A stretch of DNA of 64,000 bases from contig CAMCVV010000005.1 of assembly GCA_945881905.1 (NCBI GenBank), positions 1 to 64,000 on the forward strand. The letters are read 5' to 3'. Position numbers and translations under genes: made by a program. This document shows positions 1-9,549 of the stretch, in pieces. This DNA is from Paenibacillus alvei (GTDB lineage Bacteria > Bacillota > Bacilli > Paenibacillales > NBRC-103111). Numbering within the stretch: position 1 is the first letter of the stretch; each line of letters starts with the position of its first letter. The notes under the pieces were generated by a model. It worked only from the letters and a program-made list of their open reading frames with translations. It was not told where the DNA came from and did no database searches.

Positions 1-1
1 G

Positions 2-3000
2 GTACAAGCACTGACCCCAAGTTATACAGCACGAGTGAGCACAAGTATCAGCAGTATAACTGTAACTCCTGTTGCAAGTGAGAATGATGCATCCGCACAA
101 ATTACGATCACAGCGAATAGTCAAGTACAAACCGTAGCAAGTAGCAGTGAAAGTACAGCGATTGCTTTAGTACAAGGCGAGAATATCATAACTGTTAGAT
201 ATGTGAGTACGACATTGAATGTCACGCGAGAATATACGTTAACGGTAATGCGAGAAAACGATTTGTTCACTTTCAGTAGTGGGACATTAACTCCAGCATT
301 TGACCCCAATGAGATCAACTACACCTTACCCATCATTGATTGGAACGCAGATATGGATTCGATCACTGTAACACCACAAGTATACGGTGGGAATCAACTA
401 TTCGTGAACAATCAACTCGTGAACAACGGTGTAGCCAGTCAAGAAATTGAATTGAGTCTAGGTGAGAACACGATCACCATGGTGCATAAGAATGCAGAGG
501 GAGTAACGCTTAACACCTATACAGTGAAAGTCATACGCTCCATTCCTGGGCTTTCAGCTATTACCATCAGTGATGGTCAAGTAAGCCCAGTCGTTGCTTC
601 AACGCTCTATACCTATAGCGGAAGAGTATCTTCATTAACAACAGGGACAACGATCACGGCTTACGCAACGCCCGAAGATCCGAATGCACGTATCGAGATT
701 AGTGAGGGAGGTACTCTCTTAGAGACACTAGCAAGTGGAGTAGCCAGCGCTATACTTCCACTTGAGAAGGGCACGAATAGAACCATCACACTAACGTATA
801 AGAGCGATACACATAGCGTGAGTCGCGTATATACGGTAACACTGACACGGGAGGATGATCTATTCAGCTTAAGTGAAGGCACACTCAACCCATTATTCAA
901 CCCGGACATTACCAGTTATGCCGTGACCGTCTATGATGGGAATACAGGACCGAAAACCATCCTCGTATACCCCAAAGTAAGTAACGCAGATACAGTACTC
1001 GTCAACGGTGTGGTAGTCACAGCTGTAGCAAGCGCGCCGATCAATCTAACGATCGGAGCGAATACCCTCACAGTCGAGCATAAGAATGAAGTTGGTGTAA
1101 GGATTAAGCTGTATACCGTGACGATTACACGTAGCATCTTGGGACTCACAAACATCAGTCTAAGCCAAGGGCAAATCAGCCCACTCGTAAGCTTGAACGA
1201 ATTGACCTACAGCACACGCGTACCTTCTTCGACGGGAACCATTACCGTTACACCGACGAAGAATCCTGAAGACGCTAATGCGACAATCACGATGTCTGTA
1301 GATGGCGGAACGCCTGTTGCGATAGCAAGTGGAGTTGCAAGTCAACAGATACCACTAACAAAAGGTGCAACGACAACCCTTACATTCAACTACTCGAGCA
1401 CGACGCATAGCGTGAGTCGGGTATATACGCTAACGATTTTTCGTGAAGCCGACTTAATCACAATGAGTCATGGTGAGTTAAGTCCAGGATTTAGTGAAAA
1501 TCAACTGACATATGATCTTGAATTGGAAGATACCAATAACAGCTTCGATTCGATTAAGGTATTGACCGCAGTCTATAAGGGTGAATCGATAAGTGTCAAC
1601 GGTCTCGATGTGAATCTTCAAGGAGAGAGTCAAGATATCCCGTTGATATTCGGCACTACGACGATCTCTGTGAAAGTGACATACACCACCGGCTTGTCCA
1701 AAACCTATACAGTCAACGTCAAGCGAATCCTTGCTGTGGGATTAACGGATATGATCTTGAGTCAAAAAAAGGTGAATCCTGAAGTATCCTTCGATGAAAA
1801 CAATTATTCAGTTACATTATCGAATTCGTTGGATAACATAACGATCACACCGATGGTTAGTAGCAATGATCTGATGGCGGAAGTTAAACTTAGCGTTAAT
1901 GGCGGACCATTCCAAAATCTCTCCCATGCTGTACCAAGCACAGTGATTCCAATTGCAAGCACTGGGAATACAGTGATTACAATAAATTATCGAAGTAATA
2001 ATTTCAATACGTCACGAATATATACGTTAACTGTAAAACGTCAACTCCCGATTGATTTAGGTCGACTGATCGAATTCCCTGTAGATAACACAGTATACAC
2101 CGATTTAGACCCATCCAAGAAGAATAAATCTACCTGTAGCCAAGGCGCAGGCATTGCTAAAGTAGATGTCGGGACAATATCCAATGGAACACTGAAAGAA
2201 ATTCTTGAAATTAAGCTCGAAAATATTCAACAAGCGATGAAAGATTTAGCGGGTTCTCAGAATAAAACGATACAAATCGTGGTTAGAGGTCTCAAGAGCT
2301 TCAGTAACGAACTAGAGGTTAATATCTCGCAACAAGTTGTTCAAGAGCTTCTGAAGGAAAATGCAGATCTGACTATTATTCGAGAAAACATGAGTATAAA
2401 GATACCTCGTCAATCACTGTCGGGTAGCTTGAAAAATGTTACTTTTACCATTCAAACTGTGAATGGTGGATCGGCTATAGAACAGATCTTAACACGACTA
2501 AAGCAAGGCATTGCTGCAATATTAGGAGATTCAACTATTGAGGTTTCTCGCAAAAGCTTACCAATCATCATAAATTCAAATCTCCAAGGTCAACGTGTAG
2601 AAATCGAACTACCCCTAGAAACAGCGGATATCAGTTTGAATCCTATCGAGCGTAAGCAATTACTTGACAGCATATCGGCTTACATCGAACATACGGATGG
2701 TAAGAACGAGCTGAACAAAGGGGAACTGATCGAAACAGAGTGTGGACTGTATTATCGAATAACGGTTAACAAGTTTAGTACGTTTACGATTGTTTCGCTA
2801 GATGAGGAAGAATTATCTTCAATTGCCTATATCGAGGGATATCCGGACCGCACGTTCAAACCGCTTGCTTTTACGAAAAGAAGTGAGATTGCCTCGATGA
2901 TTTCACGGTTATCCACCAAAAAAGCGATCAAAGCTGTACCTGTTTACTCGGATGTACCTCAAACACATTGGGCATATTCCTTAATCTCTGCTATAAGCAC

Positions 3001-3370
3001 TCAAGGCATGATGGCTGCCTATACATCAGATCAATTCTTACCTGAACGTGCGATAAGACGAGGTGAGATGGCAGATATCCTGGTCAAATGGATGGACTTG
3101 ACGGCAACTAAGCCGAGTAATTTAAAAGATATTGGTACACACACCTATCGTGCAGCAATCGAGAAAGTTGTTTCTGTCGGATATATGATAGGTGACACTT
3201 CGGGTAATTTCCGTCCTGATGATGAGTTGAATCGAGCGGAGACCGTTACGATTATCAATCGATTGCTCAAGCGAGCACCCCTCGACAAGTTGACTAAACC
3301 TTCATGGACGGATGTGAAGTCAGATTATTGGGCATTTGGGCATATCGAAGCAGCATCGAAGAAACAATAA
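2..3370 (+). CDS. SLH-anchored surface protein with cadherin-like repeats (5' end outside window)
   Basis: The reading frame is open to the window edge, and the codons before the first GTG (base 35) already read like a cadherin-like beta-sandwich domain, so the true start lies upstream. Seven such domains of about 95-105 residues follow one another to about base 2040, each ending in a Tyr-Thr-[LV]-X-[VI]-X-Arg strand. They alternate between two subtypes. A linker rich in beta structure follows (2043-2815), then three SLH motifs and a truncated fourth at the C-terminus (2816-3370; EGYPDRTFKP, DTSGNFRPDDELNRAE). SLH motifs bind pyruvylated secondary cell-wall polymer, so the protein should sit on the cell surface. 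Ligand or adhesive function cannot be read from sequence. Confidence 0.9.
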   Translation, partial: VQALTPSYTARVSTSISSITVTPVASENDASAQITITANSQVQTVASSSESTAIALVQGENIITVRYVSTTLNVTREYTLTVMRENDLFTFSSGTLTPAFDPNEINYTLPIIDWNADMDSITVTPQVYGGNQLFVNNQLVNNGVASQEIELSLGENTITMVHKNAEGVTLNTYTVKVIRSIPGLSAITISDGQVSPVVASTLYTYSGRVSSLTTGTTITAYATPEDPNARIEISEGGTLLETLASGVASAILPLEKGTNRTITLTYKSDTHSVSRVYTVTLTREDDLFSLSEGTLNPLFNPDITSYAVTVYDGNTGPKTILVYPKVSNADTVLVNGVVVTAVASAPINLTIGANTLTVEHKNEVGVRIKLYTVTITRSILGLTNISLSQGQISPLVSLNELTYSTRVPSSTGTITVTPTKNPEDANATITMSVDGGTPVAIASGVASQQIPLTKGATTTLTFNYSSTTHSVSRVYTLTIFREADLITMSHGELSPGFSENQLTYDLELEDTNNSFDSIKVLTAVYKGESISVNGLDVNLQGESQDIPLIFGTTTISVKVTYTTGLSKTYTVNVKRILAVGLTDMILSQKKVNPEVSFDENNYSVTLSNSLDNITITPMVSSNDLMAEVKLSVNGGPFQNLSHAVPSTVIPIASTGNTVITINYRSNNFNTSRIYTLTVKRQLPIDLGRLIEFPVDNTVYTDLDPSKKNKSTCSQGAGIAKVDVGTISNGTLKEILEIKLENIQQAMKDLAGSQNKTIQIVVRGLKSFSNELEVNISQQVVQELLKENADLTIIRENMSIKIPRQSLSGSLKNVTFTIQTVNGGSAIEQILTRLKQGIAAILGDSTIEVSRKSLPIIINSNLQGQRVEIELPLETADISLNPIERKQLLDSISAYIEHTDGKNELNKGELIETECGLYYRITVNKFSTFTIVSLDEEELSSIAYIEGYPDRTFKPLAFTKRSEIASMISRLSTKKAIKAVPVYSDVPQTHWAYSLISAISTQGMMAAYTSDQFLPERAIRRGEMADILVKWMDLTATKPSNLKDIGTHTYRAAIEKVVSVGYMIGDTSGNFRPDDELNRAETVTIINRLLKRAPLDKLTKPSWTDVKSDYWAFGHIEAASKKQ

Positions 3371-3406
3371 GTAAACGTCATATCGGTAGATAACTGCAAG
3401 CAAACC

Positions 3407-3448
3407 AAAAGCCTTGTAGAATGAGATGTATCATTCTATAAGGCTTTT
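3407..3448. terminator. Bidirectional rho-independent terminator
   Basis: Eighteen-base arms (AAAAGCCTTGTAGAATGA and its complement with one G-T wobble) flank a 6-base loop. The A-rich and T-rich ends serve both directions. It separates the surface-protein gene from the leftward XRE gene. Confidence 0.85.
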
Positions 3449-3458
3449 CTATGGATAA

Positions 3459-3812
3459 CTAGTGATCCATTATATGCGAGAATTCTCTGGCTGTTTTGTG
3501 AATGAACTTCACATCGAATTGATGCCTGTGCATGAGTTCAGATTGAATTTTATCAATGTATAATCTTTTTTCAACTACATCTGGTTGATTGCTGATCTGT
3601 TCTAAATGAAATAATTCATAAGGAGTAACATGCAGTGCATGAATGATCTTCTCTAAAGATATTAAGGAGATATTTCGGATTCCCCGCTCGACATCACTGA
3701 TGTAGCTGAAACTAACACCAGTCTGATCTGCAAGACTTTCTTGCGTGTAGCCTTTGAATTTACGAATCGTACGAATGTGTACACCAATTAGAGTTTTCAA
3801 GTCCGCCATCAT
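3459..3812 (-). CDS. XRE-family transcriptional regulator, copy 1
   Basis: 117 residues. An N-terminal Cro/C1-type helix-turn-helix (about residues 9-65) carries the typical TQESLADQTGVSFSYISDVERG core, so it should bind DNA as a dimer. The C-terminal 50 residues match the neighbouring XRE protein, including a VKFIH motif, so the two are full-length paralogues rather than two proteins sharing only an HTH. AAGGGAAGGTG precedes two adjacent ATGs; the first is used here. Target genes are unknown; the gene itself or its paralogue is likely. Confidence 0.85.
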   Translation of the reverse strand: MMADLKTLIGVHIRTIRKFKGYTQESLADQTGVSFSYISDVERGIRNISLISLEKIIHALHVTPYELFHLEQISNQPDVVEKRLYIDKIQSELMHRHQFDVKFIHKTAREFSHIMDH

Positions 3813-3846
3813 AACACCTTCCCTTATAAGAGTAGAATAATGAGGA

Positions 3847-3911
3847 CTAATGTGTTATATGATTAGAGTATATTATTTATACTGAATAATCGCATAAGAG
3901 TAACACATTAG
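3847..3911. promoter_or_regulatory. Inverted repeat upstream of XRE copy 1
   Basis: CTAATGTGTTA (3847-3857) is repeated exactly in inverted form at 3901-3911, with 43 bases between. The similarity continues imperfectly beyond the arms. It lies 35-100 bases upstream of the copy-1 start, between the two tandem XRE genes, where an autoregulatory operator would be expected. Function is inferred from position only. Confidence 0.45.
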
Positions 3912-3982
3912 CCCTATTATATTTTCGTCTTTTTGGAGAGTTTTTATACTTTATTAATAAGCACGATGAGGATAGGTAAGTA

Positions 3983-4345
3983 TCATTGTGATTTATTTTT
4001 ATCGATAATCACAAAAGAATCATGGGTTACACCATGAATAAACTTTACCTCTTCAAGATTTCTTTTGATGAGGATCGATCGGATCATTTCGATAATGCTG
4101 TATTTGTTTTCGATTCCTGATTCACTCGAAATATCATGGAACGCGAAGATTTCACTAGGACTTACTTCCAACGCAATAATAATTTTCTCTAAAGATTCAA
4201 GCGAGATATTTCGAGTACCTCTTTCGACATCACTGATATAACTGAAACTCAGTTGCGATTTGTTCCCTAAAGATTCTTGGGTGAGACCTTTGGACTTACG
4301 TATCATACGAATTTTTTCGCCTACTAGCTGTAATAACACCGACAC
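3983..4345 (-). CDS. XRE-family transcriptional regulator, copy 2
   Basis: 120 residues, same architecture as its neighbour: N-terminal HTH (LTQESLGNKSQLSFSYISDV) and a short C-terminal region with the shared VKFIH motif. AAGGGAGG ends 12 bases before the ATG. The leader resembles that of copy 1 (both contain CTACTCTTA some 10-15 bases before the ribosome site), which supports tandem duplication of gene plus leader. Targets are unknown. Confidence 0.85.
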   Translation of the reverse strand: MSVLLQLVGEKIRMIRKSKGLTQESLGNKSQLSFSYISDVERGTRNISLESLEKIIIALEVSPSEIFAFHDISSESGIENKYSIIEMIRSILIKRNLEEVKFIHGVTHDSFVIIDKNKSQ

Positions 4346-4591
4346 GATAACTCCTCCCTTAATATACTAAGAGTAGTAGATTAATAATTGTTCTCATATT
4401 GCATCAAAGTATATATTATCGATATTTATTACTATATACGTGTAACTTTCAATAGGTATATGTGTAATGTGGTCATGATTGTCATTGATTATTCGGTACA
4501 TCGTGAAATGAGCTTGATATGACGTTATACACTTATTTAAACCAAGTAATTTCATATAATGAATAAACTATTTTCCGGAGGTTAACACACG

Positions 4592-5680
4592 ATGTCGATT
4601 CATTGGGTAGCAATAGCGCTTGCTTTTGTTTTTGCAATAAATATTGGAGCTAGCGGTGCTGCTGCATCGATGGGAATTGCTTATGGTAGTGGAGCGATTC
4701 GCCACAAGAAGCTCGCGCTTAGTTTGGTTGCAGTGGGTATTTTTGCAGGAGCATACTGGGGAGGTGGGGAGGTCGTGAAGACGTTAAGCTCAGGGATTAT
4801 CCCTTCTCAGATCATGACTGTGCAGCTTGTGATCATCATTCTGCTTACTTCTACATTGACATTATTTGCAGCGAATGTGATGGGTATTCCGTTATCTACA
4901 AGTGAAGTCACAGTCGGTTCAGTTATAGGAGTAGGTGTGGCATATCAAACCGTATATATCGAGAAAATAGCAATGATCGTATTTTTCTGGATATGTATTC
5001 CGTTGATTGCGTTTCTATGCGCTTGGAGCATTGGGCTTTTCATCAAAAGATTAGAACGTACATATACCGAGTTAAAAGCGAATCATGCTTCGAAGTGGAA
5101 TCGTCTTCTCATTGGATTAGTCATTGCTGCTGGCTTCCTCGAAGCTTTCTCTGCAGGGATGAATAATGTAGCTAATGCGATAGGACCTATAGTAGGGGCG
5201 GGGTTATTACCTGTACATCAAGGTACAGTCCTCGGCGGTGTATTTGTAGGACTAGGCGCGATATGGCTAGGTGGAAGAGTTCTTGAGACGAATGGCAAAA
5301 AAATCACGCAATTGTCCTTGTTACAAGGATTTGCGATATCGACTACAGGTGGGATTCTAGTGGTTATCTCTTCTTTATTTGGAATACCCGTTCCACTTAC
5401 ACAAATCACAACAACAGCGATATTAGGGATGGGCACAGCGAACCAAGGATTTCAAATCTGGCAAAAAGGCATCATTTCCAAAATAATTCGCGTATGGATC
5501 GTTTCACCGTTAATTACGTTAGTTATGTCGTTCGCATTAGTTAAGATATTTATCGAGCCTTCCCCCTATGTGATTATTGTGCTCGCTGCCTTATTTCTTG
5601 CATCATGGGGTATCCAAAGCTTGTACCGCACGATCCGAGAAGAGAATCGAATATCTAATGAAGATGGAGCGGGTATTTAG
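4592..5680 (+). CDS. PiT-family inorganic anion permease (sulfate or phosphate)
   Basis: 362 residues, about ten membrane segments. Both halves carry the PiT signature in inverted-repeat arrangement: NIGASGAAASMG near the N-terminus and GMNNVANAIGPIVGAG near residue 195, plus PLSTSEVTVG. PiT proteins import phosphate, or in Bacillus CysP sulfate, with H+ or Na+. The NIGASGAAA form resembles the CysP branch more than the NGFHDTANA form of phosphate carriers, but I am not certain. The start is set by CCGGAGG eight bases upstream. It stands alone, without sulfate-assimilation or pho genes beside it. Confidence 0.85.
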   Translation: MSIHWVAIALAFVFAINIGASGAAASMGIAYGSGAIRHKKLALSLVAVGIFAGAYWGGGEVVKTLSSGIIPSQIMTVQLVIIILLTSTLTLFAANVMGIPLSTSEVTVGSVIGVGVAYQTVYIEKIAMIVFFWICIPLIAFLCAWSIGLFIKRLERTYTELKANHASKWNRLLIGLVIAAGFLEAFSAGMNNVANAIGPIVGAGLLPVHQGTVLGGVFVGLGAIWLGGRVLETNGKKITQLSLLQGFAISTTGGILVVISSLFGIPVPLTQITTTAILGMGTANQGFQIWQKGIISKIIRVWIVSPLITLVMSFALVKIFIEPSPYVIIVLAALFLASWGIQSLYRTIREENRISNEDGAGI

Positions 5681-5787
5681 GTTAAGCTTCTCCGTGATTT
5701 GGGTATGATTCATTAAAATACTATTTGCTTATTTGAAGCATATGCACATAATGGAGTTAATAGCGAAATACGAGAGGAGGAAACACA

Positions 5788-6099
5788 GTGCAACAACTCA
5801 CAAACTGGACAGAAGCTGGTGAAGGAATCCAAAGACGGGTGTTACATGCAGAAGGTCAAATGATGGCTATAGAAATTATATTGAACCAAGGTTCACAAGG
5901 TGCCATCCACCAACATCCGCATGAACAGATGACGTATTGTATGAAGGGCAGATTGAAGTATACCTTAGAGGGTAAAGAAGTCGAGATTTCGAGCGGGCAA
6001 TTACTGTATGTCCCTAGTCAAGTCCCTCATGGGGTAATCGCAGTGGAAGATTCGCATGTAATCGAGACATTTACACCGATACGCGAAGATTTGCTGTAG
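5788..6099 (+). CDS. Small single-domain cupin protein
   Basis: 103 residues, one cupin-2 barrel. Motif 1 (HQHPHEQ, with the following Gly-rich strand) and motif 2 (PSQVPHG) supply the usual three-His/one-Glu metal set. Such small cupins act as isomerases, dioxygenases or small-molecule binding proteins, so no reaction can be assigned. It starts with GTG after GAGAGGAGG. It lies between two transporter genes with no clear operon partner. Confidence 0.8.
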   Translation: MQQLTNWTEAGEGIQRRVLHAEGQMMAIEIILNQGSQGAIHQHPHEQMTYCMKGRLKYTLEGKEVEISSGQLLYVPSQVPHGVIAVEDSHVIETFTPIREDLL

Positions 6100-6187
6100 A
6101 ATCGGTAAGCCGCGTAGCATAGGGTATCAAGTGCAACGCATACAGGTGCAACGTATAGAAAATGTGTACGTATCGGAGGATTTAGGA

Positions 6188-7102
6188 ATGGATAGCAAAT
6201 GGCTGTATATAGCAGGTCTATGTGTGGCTGCTGCTTTGTGGGGTTTTAATTTTGGGATCAGTCGATTAGGGATGGACACGTTCGACCCCCAATTATTCGT
6301 GTTCTTACGATTCGGTATAGCGGTTCCATTCTTTTTCCTCATTTTGAAGCTGAAAGAAGGGTATATCGGAATTCATTTGAAAGATGTAGGGGTGCTGTTG
6401 ATCGTTGGATTTGTCGGGGTGACCTTGCTTGAAATGATTGTGATGTATTCGATAGAGCACACTACACTTGCCAATGCATCGTTATTGAACGTAGCTCCGT
6501 GGCCCATATTCGTCGCGTTGTTTTCACCATTATTCATGAAAGAGAATATCACAAGTAGAGTAATTATCGGTGGAGCCATTGCGATGTTAGGCGTATCCCT
6601 AGTGATTCTCGGTGGAAAAGAAGGAATCAACTTATCTTCTTCGCATATCCTAGGTAATTTGGCAGCACTTAGTGTAAGTATTCTCGGCGCCCTCATGAAT
6701 CTAGGTTGTATGCAATTAATGAAGAAATACTCTGCACTACGCGTAACAACGTGGCAAATCATGTTTGGTGTTATATTTCTATTTCCATTTACTCTAGACT
6801 CATGGCAGAAAGTGTCTTGGCTATCATTAAGTAGCTTAGAATTCGGGATCATTGGATATAATGTGGTTTTTTGCACAATCATTGCATTTATTTTATGGAA
6901 TTCATGCATGTATCGAATAGGAGCAACCAGCTCGAATTTCTTTCGTTATGTGGTTCCAGTAGCAGCTGTGGTTTCAGGATTTGTGATGTACGATGAACGC
7001 TTGCAGATATGGCAATTGCTTGGTGCGATTTGTATGGTTGTTGGTCTAGTATGGATCTCCATGGAAAGAAAGGTTGATTCACAGACAACATCCTACGTGT
7101 GA
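6188..7102 (+). CDS. EamA/DMT-family transporter
   Basis: 304 residues with about ten hydrophobic segments and two EamA repeats (GFNFGISRLG region and a second half ending in a cytoplasmic tail). DMT members usually export amino acids, metabolites or drugs. An upstream GTG gives 19 more residues, but CGGAGGA sits just before the ATG at 6188 and the added residues are not hydrophobic, so the ATG is preferred. Substrate unknown. Confidence 0.85.
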   Translation: MDSKWLYIAGLCVAAALWGFNFGISRLGMDTFDPQLFVFLRFGIAVPFFFLILKLKEGYIGIHLKDVGVLLIVGFVGVTLLEMIVMYSIEHTTLANASLLNVAPWPIFVALFSPLFMKENITSRVIIGGAIAMLGVSLVILGGKEGINLSSSHILGNLAALSVSILGALMNLGCMQLMKKYSALRVTTWQIMFGVIFLFPFTLDSWQKVSWLSLSSLEFGIIGYNVVFCTIIAFILWNSCMYRIGATSSNFFRYVVPVAAVVSGFVMYDERLQIWQLLGAICMVVGLVWISMERKVDSQTTSYV

Positions 7103-7206
7103 TGATTATGAACGATATAGAAATTCGTTGAACAAATGTTCATTTACTGGTAGAATCTGTATATCAATAAAAAACTAAACTATGAATAAGGAGAGGGTCT
7201 GTGGTT

Positions 7207-7980
7207 ATGAAAAAGTATTTGATCGTAGTTGTCCTTATTGTCATTTCTTCTTTGCTTATGTCATGTACAAGTAGTTCAAACAAAATTAAAATTGCTACTG
7301 ATGCAACTTACGCTCCCATGGAATACATGGATAAAGATCAGATCGTAGGGTTCGATATGGATTTCTTAGATGCAGTCATGAAAGAAGCTGGTCTTGAATA
7401 TACATTGACGAATATTGGTTGGGATACCATGTTAGAAAGTGTGAAGCAAGGTAAAGAATACAAAGCAGGGATTTCTAGTGTATCGATCACAGAAGAGAGA
7501 ATGCAGACCTACGATTATTCGATCCCCTATTTTGAATCTACCAATATGATTTTGACGAAAGAAGACAGCACAATTACGAATGCCTTAGATCTGAAAGATA
7601 AAAAAGTAGCCGTTCAAAATTCAACTACAGCAGATATCATCATGACAGAAATTATGGGTAAGGATAATACGAATCTCAAGCGATTCGAAAGCAATGCAAT
7701 AGCTTTACTAGAACTTGATAGTGGCGGTGTAGATGCTGTTGTAGCAGACAATACAGTTGTAGGTGAATACATCAAAAACAACCCTAACAAAAACTTCAAA
7801 GGTATGTTTGATAGCACGAATTTTGCAGGAGAATATTATGGCATACTCCTTCCCAAAGGCAGTGATTTGAAAGCTAAGCTTGATCCTGCTATCAAGAAAG
7901 TACTTGAGAATGGGAAATACGCTGAAATCTACAAATCTTGGTTCGTGGAGACTCCTGATCTAACGAATCTTTTGAAATAA
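7207..7980 (+). CDS. Amino-acid ABC transporter substrate-binding lipoprotein
   Basis: About 257 residues. A lysine-plus-hydrophobic signal ends in the lipobox LLMSC, followed by a Ser-rich linker and a type-II periplasmic binding fold (SBP_bac_3). Motifs typical of polar amino-acid binders are visible: KIATDATYAPMEY, GFDMDFLDAV, ISSVSITEERM. It captures the substrate outside the membrane for the permease and ATPase that follow. GTG at 7201 is an alternative start two codons upstream. A terminator-like hairpin separates it from the permease gene. The exact amino acid (arginine, cystine, glutamine class) is not determined. Confidence 0.9.
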   Translation: MKKYLIVVVLIVISSLLMSCTSSSNKIKIATDATYAPMEYMDKDQIVGFDMDFLDAVMKEAGLEYTLTNIGWDTMLESVKQGKEYKAGISSVSITEERMQTYDYSIPYFESTNMILTKEDSTITNALDLKDKKVAVQNSTTADIIMTEIMGKDNTNLKRFESNAIALLELDSGGVDAVVADNTVVGEYIKNNPNKNFKGMFDSTNFAGEYYGILLPKGSDLKAKLDPAIKKVLENGKYAEIYKSWFVETPDLTNLLK

Positions 7981-8004
7981 GAGATTTCCAGTAGTTGGGT
8001 GAAC

Positions 8005-8040
8005 AAGCATGCGCAACGTTTTTTGTTCGCATGCTTTTCT
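8005..8040 (+). terminator. Hairpin between binding-protein and permease genes
   Basis: AAGCATGCG pairs with CGCATGCTT around a 14-base loop, followed by TTTCT. It sits inside an otherwise co-directional ABC operon. Partial termination here would give more binding protein than membrane components, a common arrangement. Confidence 0.6.
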
Positions 8041-8081
8041 CATCTTTCATTTTATGTTAAATTGTGGAAAGGGGGAATTCG

Positions 8082-8729
8082 ATGGACTTTAGATTTGATA
8101 TCATTTGGGAATATGCACCACTGCTTGTCAAAGGAACTTTACTGACGATTACCATATCAATGGCATCGATCATACTAGGAGCAATCATAGGACTCTTCAT
8201 TGCATTCGGGAAAATGTCTCCACGTTGGTATGTAACGTATCCGATGGCTTGCTATATTAACTTTTTTAGAGGCACACCGTTGATTTTGCAAATATTTCTT
8301 GTTCACTTTGGACTTGTTCCATTGCTTTTGGGTACGACGAATGCGATTCTTGCAGCAGTTCTCTCATTATCACTGAATTCTGCTGCATATACAGCCGAGA
8401 TATATCGAGCAGGAATCCAATCGATTGATCGTGGTCAACGCGAAGCAGCGAACTCATTAGGAATGACATCTTTCCAGTCCATGAGATATATTATACTCCC
8501 ACAAGCGATTCGTAGAATGATACCTGCATTTGGGAATGAGTTTATTGTACTGATTAAGGATTCGTCTCTGGTTGCTGTGATTGCTGCTCCAGAATTAATG
8601 TACTGGAGCAATGCGATGAGAGGGCAGTATTATCGTGTTTGGGAATCGTATCTTACCGCAGCACTCATTTATTTTATTTTGACGTATTCCCTAAATAAAC
8701 TTTTGGTTTACATGGAAAGGAAGGTGTGA
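8082..8729 (+). CDS. Amino-acid ABC transporter permease
   Basis: 215 residues, about five membrane segments of the HisM/GlnP type. The EAA loop that docks on the ATPase is clear ([20 protein letters not shown]). The start is the ATG preceded by AAAGGGGG rather than a GTG six codons upstream. It forms the membrane channel for the preceding binding protein; one permease gene probably works as a homodimer. Confidence 0.9.
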   Translation: MDFRFDIIWEYAPLLVKGTLLTITISMASIILGAIIGLFIAFGKMSPRWYVTYPMACYINFFRGTPLILQIFLVHFGLVPLLLGTTNAILAAVLSLSLNSAAYTAEIYRAGIQSIDRGQREAANSLGMTSFQSMRYIILPQAIRRMIPAFGNEFIVLIKDSSLVAVIAAPELMYWSNAMRGQYYRVWESYLTAALIYFILTYSLNKLLVYMERKV

Positions 8730-8733
8730 GTTA

Positions 8734-9465
8734 GTGACGCCTATTGTTCGAGTACAAGGCATTAAAAAAAGATATGGAGACAATGAAGTACTTCGTGGCA
8801 TTGATTTGGAAATTCACAATCAAGAAGTTGTCGTGATTATTGGACCATCAGGTTCAGGGAAATCTACATTCCTCCGCTGTCTTAACTTATTAGAACAACC
8901 TGAAGAAGGAAATATATATATTCATGAAGTTTCATTGATGGATCATCGCACACACATTCATATGATTCGCAAAGACATCGGTATGGTTTTTCAACAATTC
9001 AACCTCTTCCCCCATCTCACTGTACTGGATAATATTGTACTTGCTCCAATCCAAGTGAGGAAATGGTCGAAGCATGAAGCACAGACTAAAGCGATTGCAT
9101 TACTTGATAAAGTAGGTTTGCGTGAAAAAGCGCACGCTTTTCCTGCATCATTATCAGGTGGACAATCTCAGCGAGTAGCGATTGCACGAGCATTAGCGAT
9201 GCAACCACAAATCATGTTGTTCGATGAACCGACTTCTGCGCTTGACCCCGAAATGGTCGGGGAAGTGTTGCAAGTGATGAAAAGCTTAGCACTTGAAGGC
9301 ATGACGATGGTCGTGGTTACCCATGAAATGGGATTTGCTCGAGAAGTTGGAGATCGTGTGCTGTTTATGGAAGATGGTTTGATTATCGAAGAAGGAAGCC
9401 CTAAGAAATTGTTCGAGCAACCAGAGCATCCACGCACAAAATCATTTTTATCCAAAATCTTATAG
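8734..9465 (+). CDS. Amino-acid ABC transporter ATP-binding protein
   Basis: 243 residues, GlnQ-like. Walker A is GPSGSGKST (residues 37-45), signature [15 protein letters not shown], Walker B IMLFDEP and the switch His in [16 protein letters not shown] start follows AAGGAAGG and lies five bases after the permease stop, so the two are translationally close. It powers import by the three-gene system. Confidence 0.93.
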   Translation: MTPIVRVQGIKKRYGDNEVLRGIDLEIHNQEVVVIIGPSGSGKSTFLRCLNLLEQPEEGNIYIHEVSLMDHRTHIHMIRKDIGMVFQQFNLFPHLTVLDNIVLAPIQVRKWSKHEAQTKAIALLDKVGLREKAHAFPASLSGGQSQRVAIARALAMQPQIMLFDEPTSALDPEMVGEVLQVMKSLALEGMTMVVVTHEMGFAREVGDRVLFMEDGLIIEEGSPKKLFEQPEHPRTKSFLSKIL

Positions 9466-9549
9466 GCTTACTACTTGCATCTACATAGGCAATCAGCGAT
9501 ACTATGGTTAGAATCAGGTACCAATTCTCAATATGGAAGGAACACCATC

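Noticed and set aside
2-2040. Repeated short DNA motifs (such as GCGTGAGTCG...GTATATACG) suggesting a repeat array or CRISPR
   Set aside because: They are codons of repeated cadherin-like domains, irregularly spaced and diverged; no spacers and no cas genes.
6373-6909. 178-residue open frame antisense to the EamA transporter
   Set aside because: It lies wholly inside a well-supported gene on the other strand, has no ribosome site and no recognisable domain; it is a shadow of the transporter's codon bias.
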